Part shown: positions 54,063 to 62,482 of the stretch, piece after piece
Numbering within the stretch: the stretch's first letter is position 1
Layout: each line of letters opens with the position of its first letter
NCBI RefSeq assembly: GCF_021129235.1
Contig: NZ_JAJOMA010000012.1
Location: 124,001-188,000 of the forward strand
DNA: 64,000 bases
Direction of reading: 5' to 3'
DNA from: Kineosporia mesophila
GTDB taxonomy: Bacteria > Actinomycetota > Actinomycetes > Actinomycetales > Kineosporiaceae
Made by a program: the position numbers and the translations under genes
Notes under the pieces: model-generated
What the model was told of the DNA's origin: nothing
Seen by the model: only the letters and a program-made list of their open reading frames with translations
Databases searched by the model: none

Positions 54063-55310
54063 GTGTCGCGACGACGTCCCCGGCTGCTGCGCCCGGCCAT
54101 TGCGCTAGCGACGGCCTCGATCCTGGGGGTGGGCGCGGCGATCGCGTTCGGCGCGGTCCCGGGCAACTCCGTCAACCTGCCCAAGGGCAGCCATCACGGC
54201 AGCACGGTGGAGCCGGTCGCCGGTTCCGCGGGTGATGACGAGCTGGAGATGACCACGGCGCAGGCGGCGAAATACGCCGGCACGCTGGGCAAGACGGCCA
54301 CGAAGAAGCGGCGGCACGGCAGTACGCCGACCGCGAGTCCCAGTGCCACGCCCAGTAGTACCCCGGCCCCGACCACGACGAGCACCCCCACCGACACCAG
54401 CACGCCGGACCACGCGATGACGCCCGGCGCCACCATGACGATGCCCGCCGGTGACTGGATCCCGGTGGACGCGGCGGCCTGGAAGGCACAGCTGGACGAG
54501 TTCGAGGCGCTGACCCCGCGCACCCCGCCGGCGACCGCGAAGAAGAACCCCGAGTTCAACGCCACCTGCACCTACAGCCATTCGGGCAACAACGACCCGA
54601 TCGTGTTCCCGGGGCAGACCGGGAAGTCGCATCTGCACTCGTTCTTCGGCAACGAGAGCACCGACGCGAACAGCACCACCGAGGACCTGATGAAGTTCAC
54701 GTCCACGACCTGCCTGCCGACGCAGGACCACTCGGCCTACTGGATGCCGTCGCTGACCGACAAGAGCACCGGCCAGAAGGTCGAGCCGAAAGAGCTGATC
54801 GTCTACTACGGTTCGCTGCTGGAGGACAAGACCAAGACGGTGCCGATGCCCAACGGCATGCGGATGGTCGTGGGGGACGCGAAGAAGCAGGAGGCCACCC
54901 CGGTCGGCACGGTGAACCAGTTCTGGTGCGCCGGTGGCCCGGCCGACGGCGTGGCGCGTAGCGACGACGGCAACTGGCCCGTCTGCCAGGACAACGGCTC
55001 GCTGCACTTCCTGCAGCGGTTCCCGGACTGCTGGGACGGCAAGAACCTGGACAGCCCGGACCACAAGTCGCACGTCGCCTACGGTGCGCAGGGCACCTGC
55101 CCGGCCGCGTTCCCGGTCCGGATCCCGGCCGTCACCTTCGTCGTCAACTACGACACCGAAGGCACCAAGGCCGGGTTCGAGCTGGCCAGCGGTATGGCTT
55201 CGTCCATGCACTTCGACGGGTTCTTCGCCTGGGACACCAAGACCATGGCCGACCTGGTCAAGAGTTGCGTGAACCAGCTGGTGACCTGCAACAAGGAGAA
55301 GCAGTTCTGA
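54063..55310 (+). CDS. Secreted DUF1996 protein
   Basis: The product is 415 residues from the GTG at 54063 (AAGGAG upstream), with an export signal (RPAIALATASILGVGAAIAF) and a Ser/Thr/Pro linker up to about residue 125. The DUF1996 domain follows: FNATCTYSHSGNNDPIVFPG, SHLHSFFGNESTDANSTTED, AYWMPSLTDKSTGQKVEP and SLHFLQRFPDCWDGKNLDSP, with conserved His and Cys residues. The family is common in fungi and actinomycetes and is of unknown activity. Several invariant His/Asp residues and disulfide-ready Cys pairs suggest an extracellular enzyme or carbohydrate-active role. A strong terminator hairpin follows. Confidence 0.85.
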   Translation: MSRRRPRLLRPAIALATASILGVGAAIAFGAVPGNSVNLPKGSHHGSTVEPVAGSAGDDELEMTTAQAAKYAGTLGKTATKKRRHGSTPTASPSATPSSTPAPTTTSTPTDTSTPDHAMTPGATMTMPAGDWIPVDAAAWKAQLDEFEALTPRTPPATAKKNPEFNATCTYSHSGNNDPIVFPGQTGKSHLHSFFGNESTDANSTTEDLMKFTSTTCLPTQDHSAYWMPSLTDKSTGQKVEPKELIVYYGSLLEDKTKTVPMPNGMRMVVGDAKKQEATPVGTVNQFWCAGGPADGVARSDDGNWPVCQDNGSLHFLQRFPDCWDGKNLDSPDHKSHVAYGAQGTCPAAFPVRIPAVTFVVNYDTEGTKAGFELASGMASSMHFDGFFAWDTKTMADLVKSCVNQLVTCNKEKQF

Positions 55311-55323
55311 TCCTGCCGGTCCG

Positions 55324-55357
55324 GGCCGGGTGAGGTGCCACGGCACCCCACCCGGCC
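55324..55357 (+). terminator. Intrinsic terminator of the DUF1996 gene
   Basis: GGCCGGGTG, one mismatch, GGTGC, a 4-base loop, then GCACC and CACCCGGCC form a 14-bp GC-rich stem 14 bp after the stop. Confidence 0.7.
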
Positions 55358-55413
55358 TTCCGGTCCGGGCGGCCGGACGTGCGCCGTCCGGAGCGGCATG
55401 CTTCGCTCGGGCG

Positions 55414-55821
55414 GTGACCACCGCCGATGTGCTCCTCCTGACAGCCACCGCAGCTCACCTCGGTTTCCAGGTCACCGTCACGGCGCTCGTCTACCCGGCC
55501 CTGGCCCGCGTGCCCGCGCAGCAGTGGGAGTTCGCCCACAACGCCCACTCGCGGGCCGTCGTCCCGCTCGTGGCGGTGATGTACGGGACCCTCGTGCTGA
55601 CCGGCGGATGGACCCTGCTGTCCGGCCCGGGCGGCTGGACGCTCGTGGCCCTGGCCGCCGTGGCCGCCACCTTCATGGTCACGGCCTGCGCGGCCCGGGT
55701 GCACGGCCGTCTCAGTGCGGGGCACGACCGCGAAGAGGTCAGGCGTCTGCTGCGGATCGACCAGGTCCGGGCCCTGACTGCCGCACTCGCACTCGTTGCG
55801 TCGGCCCTGGCGGTGCGGTGA
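55414..55821 (+). CDS. Small membrane protein, unknown function
   Basis: From the GTG at 55414 (VTTADVLLLTATAAHLGFQV) the product is 135 residues with four hydrophobic helices, including HSRAVVPLVAVMYGTLVLTG and GGWTLVALAAVAATFMVTAC. A basic loop HDREEVRRLLRIDQVR precedes the last helix. The open frame reaches 55330, but that part is not hydrophobic and overlaps the terminator of the upstream gene. I do not recognise the family with certainty; similar small proteins are annotated as hypothetical in actinomycetes. Confidence 0.65.
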   Translation: MTTADVLLLTATAAHLGFQVTVTALVYPALARVPAQQWEFAHNAHSRAVVPLVAVMYGTLVLTGGWTLLSGPGGWTLVALAAVAATFMVTACAARVHGRLSAGHDREEVRRLLRIDQVRALTAALALVASALAVR

Positions 55822-55852
55822 CACGCCCGATGCTCCCGGGCATCCGCGGACC

Positions 55853-56590
55853 TCAGTCGCCGGTCGCGGCCAGGATCGGTTCCAGCGCCTCGAACCAGGC
55901 TCCGGCGATCTTGCTGTAGCCGCCGTCGTTCGGGTGGATGCCGTCGCTGGTCAGGTCGGACGAGTTCAGCACCGCGTTCAGGTCGGCCAGGTGCAGACCG
56001 TCGGTACCGTCCGCGATCTTCTGCTCCACCAGGGTCTTCGCGGCGGCGTTGAACTCGTCGACCTCGGCGTCGTTGGCGGCGTTGCCCGAGGGCTGCAGGG
56101 TGCCGACCACCAGGGTCACGCCCGGACGGGCGGCCAGGATCTCGTCGATCAGGGCACTCAGGCGGGCCGGGGCGTTCGGCAGGTCGTAGTTCTGCAGGGT
56201 GTCGTTGGTGCCGGCGGCCAGGAGCACCACGTCGGGTGTGTAGGTGGCCAGCCAGTTCTCGGCCCCGGCGGCGACCTGGTCGATGCGGTAGCCGCCGTGA
56301 CCCTCGTTCTCCGGGTCGTCGGTGGTACCGGACTTCAGCGAGCCGACGTAGTCGATGCTCACCCCGGCCCCGGTCAGCTGCTGACGCAGGACCTCCCGGT
56401 AGCCGTTGCCGGTGGTGGAGCCGGTGCCGTAGGTCATGGAGGCGCCCAGCGGCATGATCTTCACCGGGACCGCCGCGGTGGACTCGGCCGCCTGGGCCGC
56501 CTGGGTGGCCGTCGTGGCTCCCAGACCGAGGGCGGCGACGCCGATCGTGGCGGCGAGCAGGGTGATCCGGTGTGCGCGGGGACGGAACAT
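55853..56590 (-). CDS. Secreted SGNH/GDSL hydrolase
   Basis: The start MFRPRAHRITLL gives a 245-residue precursor with a signal ending near ATQAAQAAES. The SGNH blocks are present: block I IMPLGASMTYGTGSTTGNGY (GAS instead of GDS, as is usual for this actinobacterial subgroup), block III LLAAGTNDTLQN and block V SDGIHPNDGGYSKIAG with the Asp-x-x-His pair. It is likely an extracellular esterase or lipase acting on acylated sugars or polysaccharides. It converges on the upstream small membrane-protein gene. Confidence 0.88.
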   Translation of the reverse strand: MFRPRAHRITLLAATIGVAALGLGATTATQAAQAAESTAAVPVKIMPLGASMTYGTGSTTGNGYREVLRQQLTGAGVSIDYVGSLKSGTTDDPENEGHGGYRIDQVAAGAENWLATYTPDVVLLAAGTNDTLQNYDLPNAPARLSALIDEILAARPGVTLVVGTLQPSGNAANDAEVDEFNAAAKTLVEQKIADGTDGLHLADLNAVLNSSDLTSDGIHPNDGGYSKIAGAWFEALEPILAATGD

Positions 56591-56687
56591 GGATGTCTCC
56601 AAACAGGTTCGTGGATGACGGAAACCAGCACCACTATCCAAAGCCCGGCCCCCCGGCCGACAACTCAATGGAATGATAACGATGTCT

Positions 56688-57326
56688 TTAGGCGGGTGGG
56701 GGCATTCCCGTTGCCCCTTGAGGTCGTTCGGTTCGTGTCGGTGCCCCGCGCACGATCCGGTCGTGGGTGCGCCACCGGGTGGTGCCCGCGGCCCGACCGG
56801 TGGCGGTGTCGGCCTCCTGGATCCGGCGGCGCAGCAGATCGACGGCGATGCGGCGGTTGTCGGACAGGCGCCGCTCGGTGTCGACCACCACGACGGTCCC
56901 GCTCGGGCGGTGCGTGGCCCGGATCGCGGTGCTGGCCTTGTTGCGGTGCTGCCCACCCGGGCCACCGGTCCGGGTGGCCACGAAAGTGACGTCGTCCTCG
57001 GAGAAAACAGAAGGGTGGACGTCGTCGGGCTGCGGTTCGGCGATCACGTACCAGTTCTTCCGCGCGACCCCGGCCCGGTAGGGGCTGGGCGCCTGCCAGC
57101 ACAGGGTGCCGGTCCAGGCGGCGGCGAAGGACGGCGGGCCTTCCAGCCGCAGCAACAGCGACCGGTAGGTGCCGGGAGCCTCGCCGGGAACCGCATCCAC
57201 CCGCTGCACCCCGACGCCTTCCCGCCGGGCCCGGTCCTCCAAGCGTTCGGCCAGTTCGGCCACGGCCCAGGCGCATTCGACCGGACCACGCCCGGCCGAG
57301 AGCAGCAGGCGGAGGGTGGAGCTCAT
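56688..57326 (-). CDS. prfH: Peptide chain release factor H-like protein PrfH
   Basis: The start MSSTLRLLLSAGRGPVECAW gives 212 residues. The domain contains the catalytic GGQ in ATRTGGPGGQHRNKASTAI and the PrfH-specific N-terminal SAGRGPVECAWAV and APSPYRAGVARKNWYV segments. It lacks the stop-codon-reading domain of RF1/RF2. PrfH is normally encoded with the RNA ligase RtcB2; together they handle damaged ribosomes, PrfH releasing the peptide and RtcB2 sealing the broken rRNA. The start overlaps the stop of a reading frame that looks like the very end of rtcB (ATGA), but the rest of rtcB is missing. Confidence 0.85.
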   Translation of the reverse strand: MSSTLRLLLSAGRGPVECAWAVAELAERLEDRARREGVGVQRVDAVPGEAPGTYRSLLLRLEGPPSFAAAWTGTLCWQAPSPYRAGVARKNWYVIAEPQPDDVHPSVFSEDDVTFVATRTGGPGGQHRNKASTAIRATHRPSGTVVVVDTERRLSDNRRIAVDLLRRRIQEADTATGRAAGTTRWRTHDRIVRGAPTRTERPQGATGMPPPA

Positions 57327-57430
57327 CGCCGGCGCCGCCCGTCGGAGAGGTCTTGCGTCTTGTAGGTGATGATCGGGACCGTGGCGGCCACCGGTGTGGC
57401 CAGGTGGTGGCTGACCAGGTCGTCGATCAC
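57323..57430 (-). pseudogene. rtcB: Likely 3' remnant of rtcB (RNA ligase) before prfH
   Basis: In the frame that ends in the ATGA overlapping prfH, the last 35 codons read VIDDLVSHHLATPVAAT, then VPIITYKTQDLSDGRRRR. The xxPVAxxxPLVTYK pattern is how RtcB-type ligases of prfH operons end. Upstream of about 57445 the frame gives no RtcB similarity; instead the TauE/SafE permease gene ends at 57504. The fragment has no start codon of its own. The identification rests on a short match and the prfH partnership. Confidence 0.5.
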
Positions 57431-57503
57431 CTGAGGACGCCCCGGGAGCGCAACGCATTTTCGAGCGTGCCTCCTGCGCCCGGCAGGTACCGGTGTCGCC
57501 GGG

Positions 57504-58316
57504 TCAGCCGGCCATCACGCCGACGGCCACGGAACCGACCGCCATGGCCGCGGCGGCCACCAGGAGCCCGAACGTGACGCGTTGATAGATATCCGCGTTC
57601 AGCAGCTCGAAGAGCCGGCGGCCGATCAGGAATCCCAGCCCCGCGGCGACCCACAGCAGCGGGAGCCCGCTTGGCAGCGCCCAGGCACTCGTCATCAGCA
57701 GGATGCCCACACTCAGCGGAAGCCGCGCCACCGACAGCATGACGAGGGTGTCGCGCACCCGCCGGGGCTCCCGCAGCCGCGCATTGAGGTACAGCACGAC
57801 GGGCGGGGCCCCGAGGGACGTGCACGAACTGAGGAATCCCGAGACCGCGCCGATCATGGGTGCGGCGGCGCCGGAGTGCGCCCAGCGGCCCGGTTCTGCG
57901 GCCGGGGCGACCGCCCGGCCGGGGAACCGGGGCCTCAGCTGGTCCAGCACGGCCAGGACGACCGCCAGGGCGATGAGGATCTGCAACGGGACCTGAGGCA
58001 CCCGGGTCAGTGCGATCGCCCCCAGAAGGAGGCCGGGCACCGACCACACGGACAGTTCCAGCACGGCCCGCCGCGACGACCGGGGCCGGCTGCCGCTCGC
58101 CACCAGCACGAGGATCTCCACGACGAACCCTGAGGCAATGACGACGCACACGGCCTCCTGCGGCCCCCAGATCATCGTCAGCAGAGGCATGCTGAAGATC
58201 GCATAACCGAAGCCCATGACGGCCTGCAGCGCGGAGGAGAAGAAGATGATCAGGCCGGCCAGCGCGATCTGGGTGTTCCCGGGAAAGTCGAGAAAGGCAA
58301 CAGCAGCGTGAAAAAT
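57504..58316 (-). CDS. TauE/SafE (TSUP) family permease
   Basis: The membrane protein has two homologous halves. The first is led by NTQIALAGLIIFFSSALQAV and MGFGYAIFSMPLLTMIWGPQ, the second by MIGAVSGFLSSCTSLGAPPV. These are the hallmark GFGYAIFSMPLL / GFLSSCTSLGAPP motifs of TSUP transporters, which move sulfite, sulfonates or related anions. The first helix is encoded upstream of the first in-frame ATG (58217). The only well-placed start is an ATT at 58314-58316, five bases after GGAGG; no ATG, GTG or TTG is in frame between there and the preceding stop. From the ATT the product is 270 residues. It follows the sulfotransferase gene in the same direction. Confidence 0.72.
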   Translation of the reverse strand: MFHAAVAFLDFPGNTQIALAGLIIFFSSALQAVMGFGYAIFSMPLLTMIWGPQEAVCVVIASGFVVEILVLVASGSRPRSSRRAVLELSVWSVPGLLLGAIALTRVPQVPLQILIALAVVLAVLDQLRPRFPGRAVAPAAEPGRWAHSGAAAPMIGAVSGFLSSCTSLGAPPVVLYLNARLREPRRVRDTLVMLSVARLPLSVGILLMTSAWALPSGLPLLWVAAGLGFLIGRRLFELLNADIYQRVTFGLLVAAAAMAVGSVAVGVMAG

Positions 58317-58352
58317 GCAGTCCTCCAGGTCTGGTCGTAAGTTTGATCCCGG

Positions 58353-59249
58353 TCACACCGCGTAGCCCAGCGTCCGGAGCGTACCCGAGGCGATGTCCTC
58401 GAAGGCGGTGATCTGCTCGGCGGTGAGATCGTGTCGGAACCGTCCGACCGGCGCGTCGCTCAGCGGGTTCTTGGTCGCCTCCGACGAGGGATGGGACCAG
58501 TCGTGGGCGTGCAGCGTGTGGTCGACCAGATGGTGCTGCAGCATCTGGCTCGCGAACGGGATCTCGAGGAAGTCGCACAGGGCCCGGCAGGCCTTCTCCG
58601 GCTCGGAGACCAGGTCTTCGTAACGGATCTCGTGATACCGCGGGGCGGGCGCCCGCAGCCGGGCGGCCTCGATCAGGTTGGCCCACTTGTACGCCGTGTC
58701 GTCGATCGACCGGTAGCCCCAGTCCGGCACGGTCCGCAGATGGGATGCCGCCACGTCCCGGCCGTCGCGGATGATGTGGATGAAGCGCGACCCGGGGAAG
58801 ATCTGCGCGTACCGGTCCACGTCCTGGATCTTGCGCTGGAGCTTGATCCCCCAGGTGAGCTTGCCCGTCATCGCCATCTTGAACTGCCCGATGCGCTCCA
58901 GGAGCCGGCACCGGTCGCGCAGCGCCACGATGTCCCGGCCATCCTCGGCGATCTGCTGCTCGACCAGGCCGGACAGGGTGGCCGGCGGAACGCCGTAGCG
59001 CTCGCACTGTTTCACGAAGTGCGCGACGTCGTAGTAGGCGGGATCGTTCGTGTCCGTGCCCGGGCCCAGCACGCGCGGGTCGCCCTCCCGCAGCAATCGG
59101 CACGTCTGGATCACCAGCGTGCCCAGGTTGGTGGGCTCGGCGAAATCGAGCTCCGGGCCGACGTCGAGAGCCGGATGCGAGTCCAGCACGATGCTCAGGA
59201 GCGTCGTCCCGGACCGGTGTTCGCCGCCGAGGAGAATGGGGGTGTTCAC
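58353..59249 (-). CDS. PAPS-dependent sulfotransferase
   Basis: From the GTG at 59247-59249 (GGGAGG upstream) the product is 298 residues. It has the 5'-phosphosulfate loop ILLGGEHRSGTTLLSIVLDS at the N-terminus, the 3'-phosphate motif GSRFIHIIRDGRDVAASHLR and a C-terminal YEDLVSEPEKACRALCDFLE. These are the conserved PAPS-binding elements of Sulfotransfer_1/3 enzymes. It should transfer sulfate to a hydroxyl or amine of a small molecule. The start overlaps the stop of the aminotransferase gene (GTGA). The frame extends upstream but only inside that gene. Confidence 0.87.
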   Translation of the reverse strand: MNTPILLGGEHRSGTTLLSIVLDSHPALDVGPELDFAEPTNLGTLVIQTCRLLREGDPRVLGPGTDTNDPAYYDVAHFVKQCERYGVPPATLSGLVEQQIAEDGRDIVALRDRCRLLERIGQFKMAMTGKLTWGIKLQRKIQDVDRYAQIFPGSRFIHIIRDGRDVAASHLRTVPDWGYRSIDDTAYKWANLIEAARLRAPAPRYHEIRYEDLVSEPEKACRALCDFLEIPFASQMLQHHLVDHTLHAHDWSHPSSEATKNPLSDAPVGRFRHDLTAEQITAFEDIASGTLRTLGYAV

Positions 59250-60586
59250 GCGGACCTCCCGACCAGGGCGGCACCGGCATCCGGGGTGGCGGTGTCCAGA
59301 CGCGGGCCCAGCTGTTCCCACCACCGCGCGGCGACCCGCGGTGTCACCCGGAAGGCATCCTCGGCGAAGCGGGCGAACGCCCCGGCGCTGATGCTTCGGG
59401 CCGACGGGCCGGCGAACGTCGCCGCCACCTCGTCGAAGGCGAGCAGGGCCTGGTCGATGTCCTCCGGGGTCAGTGCGGCGCTGACCAGGTGGGCGCCACC
59501 GAACTCGGCGTGCACGCCCCGCCGCCGCAGTTCGGTGTAGAAGCGCTGCCCGAGGTCGTCGTCCTCGAACAGGACGTGGAAGATGCCTGCCGCGCTCAGC
59601 GCCCGGGCGGCCAGGCCGTGCCGGGCGAGCACCGCGTTGATGCCGGGCACCAGGCGGGACACGTGGTCGATGATGGTCTGCGTCGCACCGTTACGCTGGA
59701 TGTCCACCGACACCCGGGCGCCGGCGAACGGGGCCACTTCCCGCATGAAGGTGTTTCCCAGATAAGTCTTCTCGTGAGCCTCCAGGACACTGCGCGCACC
59801 CAGGACGGCGGAGAGGGCCATCCCGTTGCACAGTCCCTTGCTCACGGTGATCAGGTCGGGGGTCAGGCCCAGGGCGCCGTGCAGGCCGCCGTTCACGAAC
59901 CGGAATCCGGTCATCACCTCGTCCAGCGCGAAGAGGGCGCCGTGGGAGCGGGCCAGATCCTGCATCGTGAACAGGTCGGCCAGCGGCATGCAGGTCGACT
60001 CGGGCGTGACGAAGACCGCCGCGACCCGCCCGGGGTGATCCTCCAGCAGTGTGCGCAGACGCTCGACGTCGTACCCGAAGTCGACGACGCCGGCGTCGCG
60101 TCCCACGACGTCGGGAGTTCCCTTGTACTGCAACTGCCAGTCGTGCCAACCGTGGAAGCCGGAGGTGAGGATCAGATCGCGACCGGTGTGCACCCGGGCC
60201 AGCCGGACCGCACCGCTGGTCGCGCAGGAACCGGTCCGGAAGAACAGGGCGCGCTGCGCGCACGGGAAGATCGAGCACAGATCCTGCGCCACGTCCGTCC
60301 GCAGGCTGCTCATGACACCCGGGAGAACCCCTCCACTGCGGCGCATCTCGTCGATCACCGCGTCCAGGACGGGCGCGTGGCCCATGCCCAGGGGAGCGGC
60401 GCCGGTGCAGGACGTGAGGTCGATGTACTCCTGCCCGGAGGAGTCCCAGAAATGGGCCCCCTGCCCTCGGTCGGGCACCAGGGGCATGCGCCGGTCGGCG
60501 TCCCAGGTGCGGGAGGAAGTGATGGCCAGGGCCCGGTCGAGTTCGTTCCGGGCGGTGGGAGCCTGCGTCGTCGGCGTTGACGTCAC
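59246..60586 (-). CDS. Class III aminotransferase (GSA-like)
   Basis: The 446-residue protein is a fold-type I PLP enzyme: FFRTGSCATSGAVRLARVHT, FHGWHDWQLQYKG, ALFALDEVMTGFRFVNGG with the cofactor Asp, and the PLP lysine in DLITVSKGLCNG. The sequence is closest in pattern to glutamate-1-semialdehyde aminomutase/aminotransferases. Here it most likely aminates an aldehyde made by the GMC oxidoreductase upstream or moves the amino group within its substrate. It is co-translated with the sulfotransferase. Confidence 0.88.
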   Translation of the reverse strand: MTSTPTTQAPTARNELDRALAITSSRTWDADRRMPLVPDRGQGAHFWDSSGQEYIDLTSCTGAAPLGMGHAPVLDAVIDEMRRSGGVLPGVMSSLRTDVAQDLCSIFPCAQRALFFRTGSCATSGAVRLARVHTGRDLILTSGFHGWHDWQLQYKGTPDVVGRDAGVVDFGYDVERLRTLLEDHPGRVAAVFVTPESTCMPLADLFTMQDLARSHGALFALDEVMTGFRFVNGGLHGALGLTPDLITVSKGLCNGMALSAVLGARSVLEAHEKTYLGNTFMREVAPFAGARVSVDIQRNGATQTIIDHVSRLVPGINAVLARHGLAARALSAAGIFHVLFEDDDLGQRFYTELRRRGVHAEFGGAHLVSAALTPEDIDQALLAFDEVAATFAGPSARSISAGAFARFAEDAFRVTPRVAARWWEQLGPRLDTATPDAGAALVGRSA

Positions 60587-60622
60587 GATGAATACCTCTG
60601 AATCTCGCTGGTTTCCGGATAA

Positions 60623-62221
60623 TTACGGGCGCAGGAGCGCGGCGATCCGTAAGGCGTTGGCCATGATCGTCATGGTAGGATTCACCGCGGTCGCATAGGG
60701 GAAGTAGCCCCCGTCCACGACGTAGGTGTTGTCGGAGCTGTGGACACGGCCGCCCGGGTCGACCACGGAACTGCCCGGGTCGTTCCCCGCGCGGCAACTG
60801 CCGAGAAGATGGGCAGCGCCCAGCTCGTTGGGACTCACGGTCGTGCGGATGTCCCGGCCGCCGGCCTCCCGCACGGTGGACGCGGTCACGTCGAGCAGTT
60901 CGCCCAGGCGCAGATCGTCCTGGGGAGTTGGCCGGTACTGCATGACGATCTTCGGTTCACCCCGCAGCGGCCCGTTGCGGTGGACGCCCTCCACCTGGAC
61001 CCGGTTCGAGCGCAGGGGGGTGTCGCCGGTCACGCAGTGCAGGCGCCAGTCGGGGGTGCTGCGCTCGGAGAGCCGGGCCTCGTAGATCAGGCCACCGGGT
61101 CTCAGGCCCGACGGTAACTGCTCGTAGAAGTCGGTCGTGCAGATGGTCGAGAACAGCGACGGCCCCGGCGATGCCCCGGCCGGCATCTGCGCCCGGACGT
61201 ATCCGCTCCTTTTCAGGCACAGCCCCCGCCCCACCATGTCCGTCTCGTTGCCCAGCCCGGCCGGGGAGCTCGGGGTGGGTGAGCGCAGGAGGAGGGCGGC
61301 GCTCTGCACCGCACCGGCGGCGAGCAGGAAGGTTCTCGCCCGGGTCGCGTGCAGGGCGCCCGTGCTCAGGTCGACCCACTCCGCGCCCACCGTGGTGTCG
61401 CCCCGGACCAGAAGCCGGCGGACGTAGGCCTGACTGGTGATCCGGATGTTGCCGGAGTGGGGTGAGGACCGCAGCTCGCGGACGGCATCGGCCCGGGCGC
61501 CGCTGCGGCAGAGCTTCTCGTTGCACACGGAGCCGTACGAACAGGCCGGGCGCCCACCGTAGGGGCGGGAATTCACGGCGACGGGGGTGGGGAAGCAGGA
61601 GATGTTCCGTTTACCGGCCGCCACCTCGAACAAATGTGCTTCGGGCGATGATTCGTGGGGCGGAAGAATGGGTGGCCCGGAGGGCGGCGCATTAGTATCA
61701 CCGGTCGCCGATCGCGCAATTCCAAAGCGCCGTTCGAGTTGCTCGTACCACGGCTGGAGGTCGGCGTAGCGAATGGGCCATTCCGGTGCCAGATCGGCCC
61801 CGGGCAGTTCTTCCTGGTGCCGGTCGAAATCACGCTCGCGCATCCGGAAGAAGATGCCCGCGAACCGCGTCATTCCGCCTCCGACCGCCGACAGCGTCCA
61901 CGGGTTGGCGGCATCCGGCACCAGGGGTGCCGTGGCGGTGCTGCGATGGTCGGCGCCGGCCATCGCCACCCGGGCGGCCGGGTAGTCCGACGGCGGGTCG
62001 GTGTTCTGGCCGACTTCGAGAATATGTACCTTGAGGCCTCTTTCGGCCAGATGCAGGGCGGCGATCGCCCCGCTGGCGCCGCTCCCGACAATGCAGACGT
62101 CTGGATCCCCGGTGATGGCATCTCCTTTGATGAACGAGCGGTCCTGGGGGCCGTCACCCGGCTGCGCGTGAACGCCGGTGCGGATGCTCCGGGTCGGCCG
62201 GAAGGCGCTGACCACAGCCAT
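60623..62221 (-). CDS. GMC-family FAD oxidoreductase
   Basis: The start MAVVSAFRPTRS gives 532 residues. FAD binding is marked by DPDVCIVGSGASGAIAALHL near residue 40 and the GMC signature by TRARTFLLAAGAVQSAALLL. The C-terminus has the active-site region LGAAHLLGSCRAGNDPGSSV and VVDGGYFPYATAVNPTMTIM. GMC enzymes oxidise alcohols or sugars. Placed at the head of an operon with aminotransferase, sulfotransferase and TSUP permease, it probably makes the aldehyde or ketone substrate. The frame extends upstream to 62416, but without a good start; the gap 62222-62482 shows no other gene. Confidence 0.85.
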   Translation of the reverse strand: MAVVSAFRPTRSIRTGVHAQPGDGPQDRSFIKGDAITGDPDVCIVGSGASGAIAALHLAERGLKVHILEVGQNTDPPSDYPAARVAMAGADHRSTATAPLVPDAANPWTLSAVGGGMTRFAGIFFRMRERDFDRHQEELPGADLAPEWPIRYADLQPWYEQLERRFGIARSATGDTNAPPSGPPILPPHESSPEAHLFEVAAGKRNISCFPTPVAVNSRPYGGRPACSYGSVCNEKLCRSGARADAVRELRSSPHSGNIRITSQAYVRRLLVRGDTTVGAEWVDLSTGALHATRARTFLLAAGAVQSAALLLRSPTPSSPAGLGNETDMVGRGLCLKRSGYVRAQMPAGASPGPSLFSTICTTDFYEQLPSGLRPGGLIYEARLSERSTPDWRLHCVTGDTPLRSNRVQVEGVHRNGPLRGEPKIVMQYRPTPQDDLRLGELLDVTASTVREAGGRDIRTTVSPNELGAAHLLGSCRAGNDPGSSVVDPGGRVHSSDNTYVVDGGYFPYATAVNPTMTIMANALRIAALLRP

Positions 62222-62482
62222 TTTTCGCCCGCTTCGGAGGCGGGCGGTTCGGTGGGCCGGCCGATGGCGGCGCGCCCCGGGTGGGCGGCGCCAATCGTTG
62301 TAACTGCCCCGTAACAGAACAATCCGGACTCTAGTCCCGGCCCCAGGGGCCGTCAAGGAAGTCCTCAAGATCCAATAGCGGTTCGACCGGGCATTTCCCG
62401 GCGTCCCCGGTTTCACCGCGCGTTTACGTCGTGTTATTCAGGGTTCTTGCCTGATCCGAGATATCCGTGGAATGTTGGCGGC

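Noticed and set aside
54105-55448. 447-codon minus-strand ORF across the DUF1996 gene
   Set aside because: Shadow of a well-supported secreted protein with signal peptide and terminator.
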